Assembly: GCA_031581145.1 (NCBI GenBank)
Contig: JAVLBP010000006.1
Span: 19,373 to 83,372, forward strand
DNA: 64,000 bases
DNA from: UBA8296 sp031581145
Lineage (GTDB): Bacteria > Bacteroidota > Rhodothermia > Balneolales > Balneolaceae
Reading direction: 5' to 3'
The notes under the pieces were generated by a model, which was given only the letters and a program-made list of their open reading frames with translations, was not told where the DNA came from and searched no databases. Numbering within the stretch: position 1 is the stretch's first letter; each line of letters opens with the position of its first letter. Positions 9,201 to 18,636 of the stretch are shown here, piece by piece. The position numbers and the translations under genes were made by a program.

Positions 9201-10350
9201 GACGCTTAATGGGGAGTCGTTAACTCAAGATCCTGCACCCGATGACCCCCTACTGTCACTCCAAGCGCTCGACGAGGTCACCGTGACAGGTCGTGTAATG
9301 GATCCATTAAGCAGGCTAACCTCCACCACATTCAATGGCGAGATGATCTTGCGTTTGTACGACGCTGAGCGTGAGGTAAGCCTTCCAGATCGTGAGTGGG
9401 TGAACGAAGGGCGTTGCTACCTTGAAAACTGTGCCTACACCGCGGAAACTGATTTGCTCTACACGGGGCGTGTGTCAGTGACGCAAGGCGAATTTGAAAC
9501 GACCTTTCGGATCCCACGAGATGTTCGATTTGACGAAAAACCGGCTCGCCTTTTGGGCTACGTCACGTCTGCGACATCGGATGGCGTGTCGAGTACTGGC
9601 GGAACCTCAGCGTCTGGAAGGGATGCCTCTGGCTCCACCAATGCGTTTCGGTTCGAAGGGGTCAACACAGAGGTCCAAAATGATGGACAAGGCCCGCAGG
9701 TCGACCTTTATCTCAATAGCCCAGATTTTGTGAATGGCACATTAACCAACCCAAACCCAACCCTATTCGTTGAGTTGCGCGACGAAACCGGGGTCAACAC
9801 ATCCGCAACAGGTATAGGACATGAGATCATAGCTACAATCGATACACAACCAACACAGGAAATCGTCTTGAATGACTATTTCCAAGCCAACCTTGACGAT
9901 TACCGTGGAGGTCGAATCGAATACCCCCTTCAGGATCTACCTGAAGGGGCGTACACGCTTGAAGTTCGAGCATGGGACGTATTCAACAATCCAACGGAGG
10001 AGGCCATCGCGTTTGACGTGGCTACATCCGATGAATTACAGATTCGGGGCGTGGCAAACTACCCCAATCCGATGAATTCGTTTACACGCTTTTATTTCGA
10101 GCATAATCAACCGGGAGTCCCTCTAGACGTCGATGTTCGCATCTTCACACTAAGTGGAAAACCGGTGATGCATCTCAGAGAAACCTTACAAACATCCAGT
10201 GCATATGCTTACATTGAATGGAATGGTCGCGACCGGGATTATGATCGCCTGGCTAACGGTACTTATCTTTATGTGCTTCGGGTTGGAGCAGATACCGGCC
10301 AAGGAAGACAATCCAGACAAAAAACAGAAACGCTCGTCATCCTTCAATAA
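6259..10350 (+). CDS. porU: PorU-type C25 (gingipain-like) protease, type IX secretion sortase
   Basis: About 1363 residues from the ATG at 6259 (an in-frame TTG at 6229 is possible). The N-terminus has a long hydrophobic export signal ending near ATQTQAQ. The C25 peptidase core lies roughly at residues 590-930: LFGDATYDPRG, the catalytic H838 in YSGHGNQF and C872 in TATCQFGRYD. The C-terminus (about the last 95 residues) holds a FlgD-like domain, ANYPNPMNSFTRFYF to NGTYLYVLRV. PorU cleaves the C-terminal sorting domain from type IX cargo and attaches the cargo to the cell surface. porV lies 49 bases downstream, the usual neighbour, which strengthens the call over a generic gingipain-like protease. 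Confidence 0.88.
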   Translation: MIRLLYPYILLCPYIVCSYLRAHVVSPVSRLCLPVLRICRAQLCAYGLFGLTLLGMVHASATQTQAQSIQEVQRTMDWIDFEVHNPDGVLSVPLSMLVEAPVRGDVEVLSSSRERPEQRTSSQGLSAVSKNTDALGIASSLPLAEVVSYAGKGSELRVSLWNGTTVLTSARIRVYLDPQRPSESSVTDRTTEFRQQTDSPLASGTWIRFAIQESGLYQLSPSELTEASSSFTGISSDQLQCWGRPGVELPEVNTAPRISFQQLPLRISDGGDGAFDNNDQAWVYVEGPTGTRVASDGTLEHRVHDSATQTYLYCTPDGDPDATLRMDTGGTTQAPIQEEGRQLAWIEEDLRKSEDKIRSGRQWLGQALQATGAASSASILQVEESHVVANTPMRVTSQWVGRSLSAVTVTQFVNSGSAGNTTIPRISSYTSEEGLSGVQRTLSGVGTFTPSNGVYDLNASMSTSDASGEAFLDWARLEYRSTLTAQDGMLQFYGIQGTPTGQALRYAVGGFESTPVALEMSDPMSPRWLPVTSEAVSGQTKQLVHIDETSNHGEATAILVSSSPKVLTQAELIANQNLKGTHPDADVIVVTDEGLLEAANEWADYRTSTRDLSIHVVTQEAIFHEFSAGAVDPVAIRDYLKHLWDGASQDLGRAPRTLFLFGDATYDPRGIVESNRQNRVVTWQSEESLNRINSYGSDDFFVLLNNGEGRWSPGSSNERIDMGVGRWPVQSVQEASVLLQKLKTYESMPSKGDWRTKFTFVSDDDFPEVEINRDLHAINAEGTAEVIDANAAGLKIDRIYMLSYPVENTGGGRRVPQANADVLSAFNEGSLVMNYSGHGNQFVLADEQLFTTDVIPLLSNTTRPSIFVTATCQFGRYDDTDAQSGAEQILLTPNGGAIASFTTTRVVYTSSSPGANNFGLNIQLTRAMIARESNGHPRTLGEIYRRTKNTSEGAGFNSRKFILLGDPTMRMGLPEQQLTFETLNGESLTQDPAPDDPLLSLQALDEVTVTGRVMDPLSRLTSTTFNGEMILRLYDAEREVSLPDREWVNEGRCYLENCAYTAETDLLYTGRVSVTQGEFETTFRIPRDVRFDEKPARLLGYVTSATSDGVSSTGGTSASGRDASGSTNAFRFEGVNTEVQNDGQGPQVDLYLNSPDFVNGTLTNPNPTLFVELRDETGVNTSATGIGHEIIATIDTQPTQEIVLNDYFQANLDDYRGGRIEYPLQDLPEGAYTLEVRAWDVFNNPTEEAIAFDVATSDELQIRGVANYPNPMNSFTRFYFEHNQPGVPLDVDVRIFTLSGKPVMHLRETLQTSSAYAYIEWNGRDRDYDRLANGTYLYVLRVGADTGQGRQSRQKTETLVILQ

Positions 10351-10399
10351 TTGAAGGTGAGCCCCGTTATGAACCTATAAAATTGAAATCAAACGTCTT

Positions 10400-11518
10400 A
10401 TGATTCGTCGACTTTGCCTCCTGGCAGCCTTTTTGGGTTGCACAGGTCTTGGACATGCCCAAGTTGGGATTACGGCTGTCCCTTTCTTACAAATTGAACC
10501 CGACTCGCGTGCTGCGGGGATGGGCAACACCGGTGTAGCACTTGCCGATAATGCCTCGGCCATCTTTTGGAATCCCGCAGGTCTTGCGTTCCAGCGTCAA
10601 ACCAATGTGAGTATTACCCACGCCAATTGGTTGCCAGCCTTCAACGCAAACCTCTTCTATGATTATCTCGTGGGCGCTGTTCACGTCGATGGAATCGGTA
10701 CACTTGGTGGACATATCACCTTTCTAAATCTTGGTGAACAAACGCGGACCGACGAAACGGGGCTTGAACTGGGCCGTTTCAATAGTTATGAGCTTGCTGC
10801 TGGACTTTCCTATGGGTATGAATTAAGTGATAATCTTGCCCTCGGAACTGGCTTTCGGTTTATCTATTCGTCACTTGCCAGTGGAAGTGTTGGGGGGCAG
10901 CGAGTCAACCCAGGCTCGAGCGTTGGGCTTGATCTAGCGGCCATGTACCGCACCAATGAACTGAATATTGGCAACAAAATCGGCCGTTTTCAAGCAGGTG
11001 TGAATCTCTCCAACATCGGTCCAGGTGTTCAATACACTGATAATGCCCAAAAGGATCCTCTACCCACCATGTTTCGATTTGGATGGGCGTTCACGATGGA
11101 GTTAGACCAAAATGGAGTCAACACCCTGACCCTCGCTCAAGACATTTCAAAGGTAATGGCTCGCAATGAACAAGTCGTCGCCAACGGGGATACGACGTTT
11201 CAGAGCATGCCTGTACTGAAGGCGCTCTTCAAATCTTGGGGGTCTTATGAACGAAACACGGGGATTGAGACCGTCGAGCTGAGCTTTATGGATCAGCTCA
11301 TGATGGGCGTTGGGCTGGAGTATACGTACAACGATTTGTTTTCGCTTCGAAGTGGCTACTACACCGAGCATGAGTATAATGGTAATCGGAAATTTGTCAC
11401 GCTTGGTGCAGGTTTACGGTATGCCATGTTTGGCGTCGATTTCAGTTATATTTATACCCTAGAAGAGGATCATCCCCTCGCCGACACCATCCGTTTGAGC
11501 GTATTGCTCAACTTGTAA
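10400..11518 (+). CDS. porV: PorV (LptO) outer-membrane beta-barrel of the type IX secretion system
   Basis: A 372-residue protein with a signal peptide ending in GLGHAQ. The family block is clear: EPDSRAAGMGNTGVALADNA then AIFWNPAGLAF. Alternating beta strands continue to a C-terminal VLLNL. PorV is a FadL-like barrel that carries cargo from the translocon to PorU. The order porU-porV agrees with this role. The next gene starts 12 bases on, suggesting one transcript. Confidence 0.93.
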   Translation: MIRRLCLLAAFLGCTGLGHAQVGITAVPFLQIEPDSRAAGMGNTGVALADNASAIFWNPAGLAFQRQTNVSITHANWLPAFNANLFYDYLVGAVHVDGIGTLGGHITFLNLGEQTRTDETGLELGRFNSYELAAGLSYGYELSDNLALGTGFRFIYSSLASGSVGGQRVNPGSSVGLDLAAMYRTNELNIGNKIGRFQAGVNLSNIGPGVQYTDNAQKDPLPTMFRFGWAFTMELDQNGVNTLTLAQDISKVMARNEQVVANGDTTFQSMPVLKALFKSWGSYERNTGIETVELSFMDQLMMGVGLEYTYNDLFSLRSGYYTEHEYNGNRKFVTLGAGLRYAMFGVDFSYIYTLEEDHPLADTIRLSVLLNL

Positions 11519-11530
11519 GCTGTAGAATGA

Positions 11531-14500
11531 ATGACCTTGAGACGACGTCTCTCCTGTAGATTTAGTGGAAAGCTACCATGGACCGTCGTCCAAGCCGTTT
11601 TAAACGGTATCCTTGTGATTGGGGGGCTCCTGATATGCGTGCTGTGGTTGTCGGCTCCTGTTGCAGAGGCACAAGACGTACAGGCACAAAATCCTGCAAC
11701 TGCCAGGCCCGCCCCTGTAGAAGGTGAGTATGCACTTGTTGCCCTCCGCGTGGAATTTCAACCCGATGATAATCCTTTTACCTCTGGAAGTGGCACCTTC
11801 GGACCAGGGTCCATTCCCTATCTGGAAGAGTTGGCCACAAACATCGACCCTCTTCCGCATGACGCTGATTATGTAAAAAGTCACCTGGAGTTTGCATCAA
11901 ACTATTTTGCAACTCAATCAGCCGGCCGCGTGTCGATCAAGACCTTCGTATTACCTGAAGTGGTGCGTGTCTCCAAGCCCATGGAGGCTTACTCACCCGT
12001 TGGCGAAGATCCTACAAACGAACCCATTGCTGAATTGACCCACGAAGCTTGGTCTTTGTCTGCCACCCTTGCAAGCCATCAATCAACACTACAAACGATT
12101 TTGGACCAAGGTATTCCTGCTGATCAAGTGATTTTTGTGATCGTACATGCAGGCATAGGCCGCGACATTGAGTTAACGGGAACTACCTTAGAGAAAACGC
12201 CACAAGATCTCCCCTCTGTATTTTTAGACCAGCAAGCACTTGTGGATTTGGAGGCATCACCCAATGGAGGTGGCTTTGGGGGCGGTAACTTTCGCGGTGC
12301 CATCGCGACGGGTGTGCCTAATTTGGAGGTTACCCATGGCATGCTTATCCCCCGGACCCAAACCAGAAAGGGGTTTTACATCAATGATGAGCCATTTCTA
12401 GTCCCTTTGTCTATTAATGGGATGCTCAGTGCTCAAATTGGGAGCTTTTTTGGGCTGCCTGACATGTTTAATACCGAGTCGGGAGAGTCTGGCATTGGGC
12501 GGTTTGGCCTGATGGATGGCGCGGGGATTTTTGCCGTTGCTGGGTTGTTTCCCCCCAATATGTCTGCCTGGGAAAAGCAGTGGCTAGGGTGGGTTGAGCC
12601 ACAATCGGTCTCTGAGGAAGACTTTAGCTCGTTTGGATCGGCTTCTGTCAGCCTTGCAGCTGCTCGAAATGATCTCGAAGGCGATGTGCTTCGGCTTGAA
12701 ACCTTGGCGGCGGATTACTTTTTGATTGAGAATCGTCACCGTAATCCCTCAAGCGAGCTCATTGAATTGACGTTTAGAATGCCAGATGGATCCGAAGACG
12801 TTATCACACGTCCCGCGACCGATTCACTTTTTTCGGTTCAATTTGAGGGATTTGATCAATCCTTGCCCAAAGGTGTATTGGTCGATGTGAGTCATTATGA
12901 TGTGGCTTTACCCGGTGGCTTGGATGTAGGGGAAGACCAAGAAGAAGGTACCGAGGATGATCGAGCATTGATGGGGGGCGTCCTGATCTGGCATGTTCAA
13001 CCTGGTAAGATTTCCACGGCACTTGCCCAAGGTGAGGGTCTCAATGACGATCCAGATGCCCGCGGTGTAGATCTTGAAGAGGCCGATGGCGCGCAGGATA
13101 TTGGCTTCCAAACCCAAGTGGGCGTCACCACGTTTGACGCAACAGGATCCGCCTTTGATTTTTGGTGGAATGGCAACGATGCCCGTGTCGTACGACCTGG
13201 TGGACAGGATATTCAGTTGTATGCTAATCGCTTTGACGCAACCACGATTCCATCCAATCATACGACTCTTGGCGCACCCACATGGTTTGAGTTATCCGAC
13301 TTTTCGGACGCTCAACCCGTGACAACATTTTCCCTTCGCAAAGCCACCGAGAGGCAAGATCAAGCATGGCTCCAACGACTTTTTGTGAAGTCACTTGAGG
13401 ATTTAGACCCGAGTCTTGAGGAGCAGCCAGCCGATGATGTGGCGTCACTACCCATGGCAAGCCCAGACATTGCCACTCCTGAGATGCAAACCTCTGACAT
13501 GGCAAGCTGGGAATCAGATTCTTGGTCATACGCATGGTTTGCGAGCCATCAAGCTCTTTGGGAACTTCAGTGGCCAAAAACTACAGGCTCCTATGGATCG
13601 GGAAGTGTGCAACTCCAAAAAGTTGCCAATGGCACCTTTGGAGCTCCTTTATTTGATGGTGAGCGGCTTCTTGTGGGGCGTCTCAAAAAGGATGCAACGG
13701 AGGTCATGGCCTTCGCATGTTCCGAGCCAGCAGGATGTTCGGATGGCCAAACCGTAGCCGCACCCTTGTGGGAGACGACTCTTTCTAACCAACCCCAATC
13801 GACTCTCATCGCTTCATTACGCCGAGTCGATGACCATACGATTGCAGCTTTGTATTCCACATGGCGAATAGATACTCGCACAGGGGAGTCACTCATGAGT
13901 CTTGGTCAACCTTTTCTTGAAAATCGTATTGATGGCTATCATGCCAAATGGACAGGCTCCACCGTTGAACTTCAAACCCCATCAGGGTCTGGAAGCATCT
14001 CCACAAATAAGGATCTTCTGCGTCTTCTTGAGCCCCTTTATTCTAATGATGGCAGTAATGATGCTACCCTTGTGGATGGATTTCAACCCCCATCGCTGCA
14101 TTGGATAGAACGACGTCACACAAATGGAGAGCGTCTTGGCTTCGATTTGGTGCTATCGGCTGAAGGCCAAGCCAAATGGGTCGATTTGTCCAAACCGGTC
14201 TCACAGTGGTCTGCTACGCCACTCAACACATCCGGTGAAACACCTAGCTCTATCAACTCGTGGATGGATGTAGACCAAGATCAGATCTTAGATTGGGTCT
14301 TTCCTTACAGCGATAGGGCGTCATGGGCTGCCCTCAGTCTTGAGGGAGGAGTAGCTAATGGATTTCCCTGGTCTGCGCAAGATCCATTATTAGCAGGTAC
14401 CACATGGATTGATCGACCGTTAGGCATTCGACTCACGAACGTATCCGAAGAGGGTGCTACCAATAATACCGCCTCGACTACGACAGACATTCTCGCATTA

Positions 14501-15100
14501 CCCCAGACACTGGAAGGAACCATCGCATTGCACCCTGTGGCCTTGACCCCGTCGCCCATCACACGTCGACCAATTAGTCTCGGAAGCACGCTAGGCTCTA
14601 CACATGAGCCAAATGAGCCCAAAACAAATCACTCCTTAAAACTTGCGTTTGTGGGTGATGAGCTTGTGAGCGTTAGCCCATCCGGCGAGGTTGTTCTCTA
14701 CAGACTACCACAAGATGCTGAGGTCACACTTGGGCAGTCTGTTACGTCATGGGCAGGGTATGGCACCGCCTCGACAATGGTGGATGGAGCAGAACCAAAC
14801 CAGCCCAATGAGCGCCTTTTGGTCCTAGATGAAGTGTACAATTGGCCCAATCCAGCAAATGAGGAAACCGTCATCAGGGCGATGACTACCTCAGAGGCTA
14901 CAATTCATGTGCATGTCATCACAATGGCAGGGGTGACCCGTTTCAAAGGTGAATTTACGAGTCTTGGTGTAGCCCCTGCAGAACTACCCATAGACACTTC
15001 GGACTGGTCATCTGGCGTGTATGTTGTGCGGGTGACCGCTCGATCAACCGATGGATCGACCAAAGATGAGCATCAATTTAATTTGGCCATCATTCGATGA
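11531..15100 (+). CDS. M6-like secreted protein with degenerate zinc motif and T9SS sorting domain
   Basis: 1189 residues with a signal peptide ending near VAEAQ. The part around residues 50-480 resembles M6 (immune inhibitor A-like) peptidases: FGLPDMFNTESG, FGLMDGAG and WEKQWLGW. The position of the catalytic HExxH is occupied by A301-Q302-I303-G304-S305 directly before FFGLPD, so the zinc ligands and the glutamate are gone. The last 85 or so residues look like a type A sorting domain (VYNWPNPANEETVIR, SGVYVVRV), so the protein is probably exported by the type IX system whose genes lie just upstream. It overlaps the next gene by four bases (ATGA). It may be a binding or structural pseudoenzyme. 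Confidence 0.8.
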   Translation: MTLRRRLSCRFSGKLPWTVVQAVLNGILVIGGLLICVLWLSAPVAEAQDVQAQNPATARPAPVEGEYALVALRVEFQPDDNPFTSGSGTFGPGSIPYLEELATNIDPLPHDADYVKSHLEFASNYFATQSAGRVSIKTFVLPEVVRVSKPMEAYSPVGEDPTNEPIAELTHEAWSLSATLASHQSTLQTILDQGIPADQVIFVIVHAGIGRDIELTGTTLEKTPQDLPSVFLDQQALVDLEASPNGGGFGGGNFRGAIATGVPNLEVTHGMLIPRTQTRKGFYINDEPFLVPLSINGMLSAQIGSFFGLPDMFNTESGESGIGRFGLMDGAGIFAVAGLFPPNMSAWEKQWLGWVEPQSVSEEDFSSFGSASVSLAAARNDLEGDVLRLETLAADYFLIENRHRNPSSELIELTFRMPDGSEDVITRPATDSLFSVQFEGFDQSLPKGVLVDVSHYDVALPGGLDVGEDQEEGTEDDRALMGGVLIWHVQPGKISTALAQGEGLNDDPDARGVDLEEADGAQDIGFQTQVGVTTFDATGSAFDFWWNGNDARVVRPGGQDIQLYANRFDATTIPSNHTTLGAPTWFELSDFSDAQPVTTFSLRKATERQDQAWLQRLFVKSLEDLDPSLEEQPADDVASLPMASPDIATPEMQTSDMASWESDSWSYAWFASHQALWELQWPKTTGSYGSGSVQLQKVANGTFGAPLFDGERLLVGRLKKDATEVMAFACSEPAGCSDGQTVAAPLWETTLSNQPQSTLIASLRRVDDHTIAALYSTWRIDTRTGESLMSLGQPFLENRIDGYHAKWTGSTVELQTPSGSGSISTNKDLLRLLEPLYSNDGSNDATLVDGFQPPSLHWIERRHTNGERLGFDLVLSAEGQAKWVDLSKPVSQWSATPLNTSGETPSSINSWMDVDQDQILDWVFPYSDRASWAALSLEGGVANGFPWSAQDPLLAGTTWIDRPLGIRLTNVSEEGATNNTASTTTDILALPQTLEGTIALHPVALTPSPITRRPISLGSTLGSTHEPNEPKTNHSLKLAFVGDELVSVSPSGEVVLYRLPQDAEVTLGQSVTSWAGYGTASTMVDGAEPNQPNERLLVLDEVYNWPNPANEETVIRAMTTSEATIHVHVITMAGVTRFKGEFTSLGVAPAELPIDTSDWSSGVYVVRVTARSTDGSTKDEHQFNLAIIR

Positions 15101-18100
15101 AGAGACGTACATCACATATCATGGGTCTTTTGGGAGGGTCGCTGGTTATGACACTAGGCTTGACACTATGCTTGACACATAGCGCTTGGGCTCAAGTCTC
15201 ACCATGGATGCTAGAGTACCCTCAAAATCATCTCGAGTGGAACACCCTAGAGTCGGAGCATTTCCTGGTGCATTACCAAGATGGATGTGTTGAGGGTGCC
15301 ACTGAGGGATTCGCGCAGGAGACCTCAGAGGACAAAGCGGTACAGGAGGAAAAAGACCGTGAACTGTGTCCTGAGCAAGGGTATGTTGAAGAGACAGCCC
15401 AAGAGATCATAAAGATTGCCAACAGCGTTTACGAGCCTATTACCGGGTTGTATGGTCATGAGCCAGACACCAAGGTGAGTATTATTTTGAAGGATCGTGT
15501 TGATTACTCCAACGGTGCGGCCTACTTCTTTGATAATACTATTGATATTTGGCTTCCATCACTCGACACCCCCCTTCGTGGGACGCATGAGTGGTACAAA
15601 AATGTGATTACGCACGAGTTCACGCACATCGTGCAGATTCAAACCATGATGACGCGACGACGCTCTGTCCCCGTGGTCTATTTGCAGTGGCTCGCGTACG
15701 AAGATGAGCGTCGCCCCGATGTGTTGTATGGATTTCCGCGCCACGTGGTCACCGTACCGTTTGCCTCTGTGGGCATCCCTGCTTGGATGGCGGAAGGGAC
15801 AGCTCAGTTTATGACCGACTCTGTGAATTATGACCAGTGGGACACCCACCGAGATATGCTGTTTCGCACCCGACTGCTTGGAGGGACGTCGTTGGGGTTT
15901 GAAGAGATGGGCACCTTCACCTCCAAGAGCTCTATTGAGCGGGAAGCCGTGTACAATCAGGGCTTTGCTTTTACGACATATCTTGCCGATCGCTTTGGTC
16001 AAGACGTCTTGGAAAAAATAAGTCGAGAGGCCGCATCGGGGGGTAAAACCGACATCTCTGTCGTGATGGAACGTGTCACGGGCTATTCTGGGAAAGCGTT
16101 ATTCGAAGCCTTTATGAAGGAAAAAGAGAGCCATTATACCCAATGGTTTAGCTCCATTGAACAGGGCAGGTGGGCTGATGTAGACACCTTGGATGTGGAG
16201 GGATTCTATAATATGATGCCTCGATTTATCCCAGGAACCGATTCACCTGGAACCGATTCATTAGTGTGGTTGTCGAATGGTGACCGTGATTATGCTCGAA
16301 CACAACTCATGGTTGCGTCACTAGATGAGCTGACACAGCAACAGCCTCCTACACCTCTCGCGGTGACCCAAGAAGAGGGTTGGATGTCTCAAGCCTTTGG
16401 CCATTATTCTGCGCACGGCTTGTTACAGGAACCGCTCGTAGATTATCTCACAGGTGGATTTTCCTTTAGCCCAACGGGGGATCGCATTGTCTATACCAAA
16501 GCCCGAAAGCCTAACGCGCAAGGCGAGTTGTACAATGATTTGTGGATGTTTGAACTGGACTCTCGCGAAGAATCACAACTAACAAGCGATGCGCGACTGA
16601 GTGATCCTTCATGGCATCCTACCCAGCCTTGGGTAGTTGCGATTCAAAATCAGCCGGGTCGACAACAACTTGTGATGATCTCGTTGGAGGATCCGACGGT
16701 GGTTGTGCCTCTTACCAATTCACCGCTTAGTACCACATATTCATCCCCACGATGGAGCCTAGATGGACAAACACTTTGGGTTGCGAAAGGTAAAGAGCAT
16801 GGACGCCAAATTGTCGAGATAAATCTCAATTGGGAACAAAAGCAAGGGAGTGTAGATAAACGTGGCCCAAAGGCCTTTCCTTATGTGGAACAATCGCGCG
16901 TATTGCTAAATCGTGAGGGGGTCGACTTTCGTGATATGGTTCCTGACTCCGACCCAACATCCCCCTGGCTGTATGTCATAGCGGATCATGAAGGACTTTT
17001 TGGGCTGTATCGTCTCCATCGAGAAACTATGCGAATGGAAGAGGTTGCCCTACACCGTGGTGGATTATTCATGCCAAGCCTAAGTGATTCTACCATCTTA
17101 ATGTCGGCATTTACCGCGCAAGGCTACAAACTAGCCCGTATGGATCGCCCAACATCCGAGGAGGTGCTACCTGTCGTAGACTCCTGGGATCCCCAAACAA
17201 CACGCGAACCGCTTGATCCACTTGATCCACGCGATCCAACCGACTCAAAAGATGATATCTCAACAACATCCCCACAAACCGTCCCATCCAAACCCTATGA
17301 GCAAACAACGCATGGGTGGAGCTATTACCCTATGGTTCGGGTCGATGGGTATACCCAACAAAACGGAACCACAGCCTCAAGGCTTTGGGCGCTTGATGGG
17401 CGGGCCGCAGTGGATAATCTATGGAGAGATATCAAAATCGGGACCTATGTCGCCTCACGTGATGTACTAGGCCAAACAACGTTATTTGGGGGTCTCGCCA
17501 TAGGGCCTGGATCCACAGATGCTGGCTCAATTAGTGACGGACTGAGCCCTTCGAATCTTTTGGCCATGGACCGAGATCTCTTTTTCTCTATGGAATTTCG
17601 TGGCTTGCCATTTATCAAAAAGCGGTGGTCACCCACGGTGACAGCTGAGCTTTTTAATGTGGTCCGTAATGTCAAAGGGGGGCTAAGCATTGAGGAATTT
17701 CCATGCACCTCGTGTCTTCCTCAAACCACCAATGCAGATATTCGATACTCAGCTTGGGAGGCTAGTCTTACCTTTAGGAGTAAGTTGAATCGATATTCTT
17801 TTTTGGAGAGTGGTATCGCGTATTCCCCGTACCGTGTCACAAGTGATGGATTTGTAAGTAAAGAGCTCAAACAATTTATTCCTGAGCAGTCGAGTGAATA
17901 TTTTCGAGGTGTCTCGATGTTTGCGGGGGGCGTTGTGGAGCTGCTTGAACCCAATCGCCATAATGACATCGCTATGCAAGGGATCAAAGCACGGGTTCGC
18001 TACGCCTATCAACCCTCAAAGCTCCTAGAAAATTATGACATCGAAGATGGGGCGTTGTCGCCAAATTATGCGGTTTCAAAGAATCACTCGTTGGAGCTAA

Positions 18101-18636
18101 AAAGCTATCTCGGGCACCGCTGGACGGATGTTCTTGGGAATCGGCCTTTATACACATTACTCAAAACAAGGGGCTTTGCCTACTTCAACAACCCAACAGA
18201 TTCGTTCTATCACGACTACATTGGGGGCTATAGTGGTATTCGATCCTATCCATTTTTTGCACTTGGCGGTATGCAGTCGGCAACCTTGCAAGCCAGCGTG
18301 TCAACCCCCCTTCTCACGGGTATCCACAAGCAAATAGGCCCAGTAACTCTAGACAAGGTATTCCTCAAAGCGTCCTATGAGGCTGGAAAAGTGTGGAATT
18401 CGACCTCTGTGGCAGATGAGTCTCTCAAGCATGGGGTTGAGGTTGAGTTACGAACAGCACTCAATCACTATTATCTCTTCCCATTAAAATTTTTCGTGAG
18501 TGGCGCTTACGGTCTCAATCGTTTTAATGTGAATCTTTCGGAGGATTTTGTGACGCCCGATGGGATTCGTAGCGTTGAATATGGCCAAGAGTGGCTATTT
18601 TATCTTGGATTCACGTTTGATTTTGACCCATTATAA
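15097..18636 (+). CDS. Zinc metalloprotease / TolB-like propeller / outer-membrane barrel fusion
   Basis: 1179 residues. A signal peptide ends near HSAWAQ. A gluzincin (peptidase MA-like) site follows: HEFTH with H173, E174 and H177, and the third ligand E233 in WMAEGTAQF. Residues about 440-700 carry PD40/TolB-like propeller repeats such as GGFSFSPTGDRIVYTKARKP. A Pro/Asp-rich linker (LDPLDPRDPTD) leads to a C-terminal part of about 430 residues that looks like a BamA-type barrel, including GYSGIRSYPFFALGG and a final FTFDFDPL. Relatives exist in Bacteroidota and are often annotated only as Tol biopolymer proteins. The gene starts in the stop codon of the M6-like gene and shares one base with the next, so translation is probably coupled. 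Confidence 0.8.
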   Translation: MKRRTSHIMGLLGGSLVMTLGLTLCLTHSAWAQVSPWMLEYPQNHLEWNTLESEHFLVHYQDGCVEGATEGFAQETSEDKAVQEEKDRELCPEQGYVEETAQEIIKIANSVYEPITGLYGHEPDTKVSIILKDRVDYSNGAAYFFDNTIDIWLPSLDTPLRGTHEWYKNVITHEFTHIVQIQTMMTRRRSVPVVYLQWLAYEDERRPDVLYGFPRHVVTVPFASVGIPAWMAEGTAQFMTDSVNYDQWDTHRDMLFRTRLLGGTSLGFEEMGTFTSKSSIEREAVYNQGFAFTTYLADRFGQDVLEKISREAASGGKTDISVVMERVTGYSGKALFEAFMKEKESHYTQWFSSIEQGRWADVDTLDVEGFYNMMPRFIPGTDSPGTDSLVWLSNGDRDYARTQLMVASLDELTQQQPPTPLAVTQEEGWMSQAFGHYSAHGLLQEPLVDYLTGGFSFSPTGDRIVYTKARKPNAQGELYNDLWMFELDSREESQLTSDARLSDPSWHPTQPWVVAIQNQPGRQQLVMISLEDPTVVVPLTNSPLSTTYSSPRWSLDGQTLWVAKGKEHGRQIVEINLNWEQKQGSVDKRGPKAFPYVEQSRVLLNREGVDFRDMVPDSDPTSPWLYVIADHEGLFGLYRLHRETMRMEEVALHRGGLFMPSLSDSTILMSAFTAQGYKLARMDRPTSEEVLPVVDSWDPQTTREPLDPLDPRDPTDSKDDISTTSPQTVPSKPYEQTTHGWSYYPMVRVDGYTQQNGTTASRLWALDGRAAVDNLWRDIKIGTYVASRDVLGQTTLFGGLAIGPGSTDAGSISDGLSPSNLLAMDRDLFFSMEFRGLPFIKKRWSPTVTAELFNVVRNVKGGLSIEEFPCTSCLPQTTNADIRYSAWEASLTFRSKLNRYSFLESGIAYSPYRVTSDGFVSKELKQFIPEQSSEYFRGVSMFAGGVVELLEPNRHNDIAMQGIKARVRYAYQPSKLLENYDIEDGALSPNYAVSKNHSLELKSYLGHRWTDVLGNRPLYTLLKTRGFAYFNNPTDSFYHDYIGGYSGIRSYPFFALGGMQSATLQASVSTPLLTGIHKQIGPVTLDKVFLKASYEAGKVWNSTSVADESLKHGVEVELRTALNHYYLFPLKFFVSGAYGLNRFNVNLSEDFVTPDGIRSVEYGQEWLFYLGFTFDFDPL
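15149..15184 (+). repeat. 12-bp tandem repeat, three units, in a signal-peptide coding region
   Basis: TGACACTAGGCT, TGACACTATGCT and TGACACATAGCG lie head to tail. They encode the hydrophobic MTLGLTLCLTHS part of the signal peptide of the fusion protease. The unit is a multiple of three, so the reading frame is kept. Confidence 0.8.
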
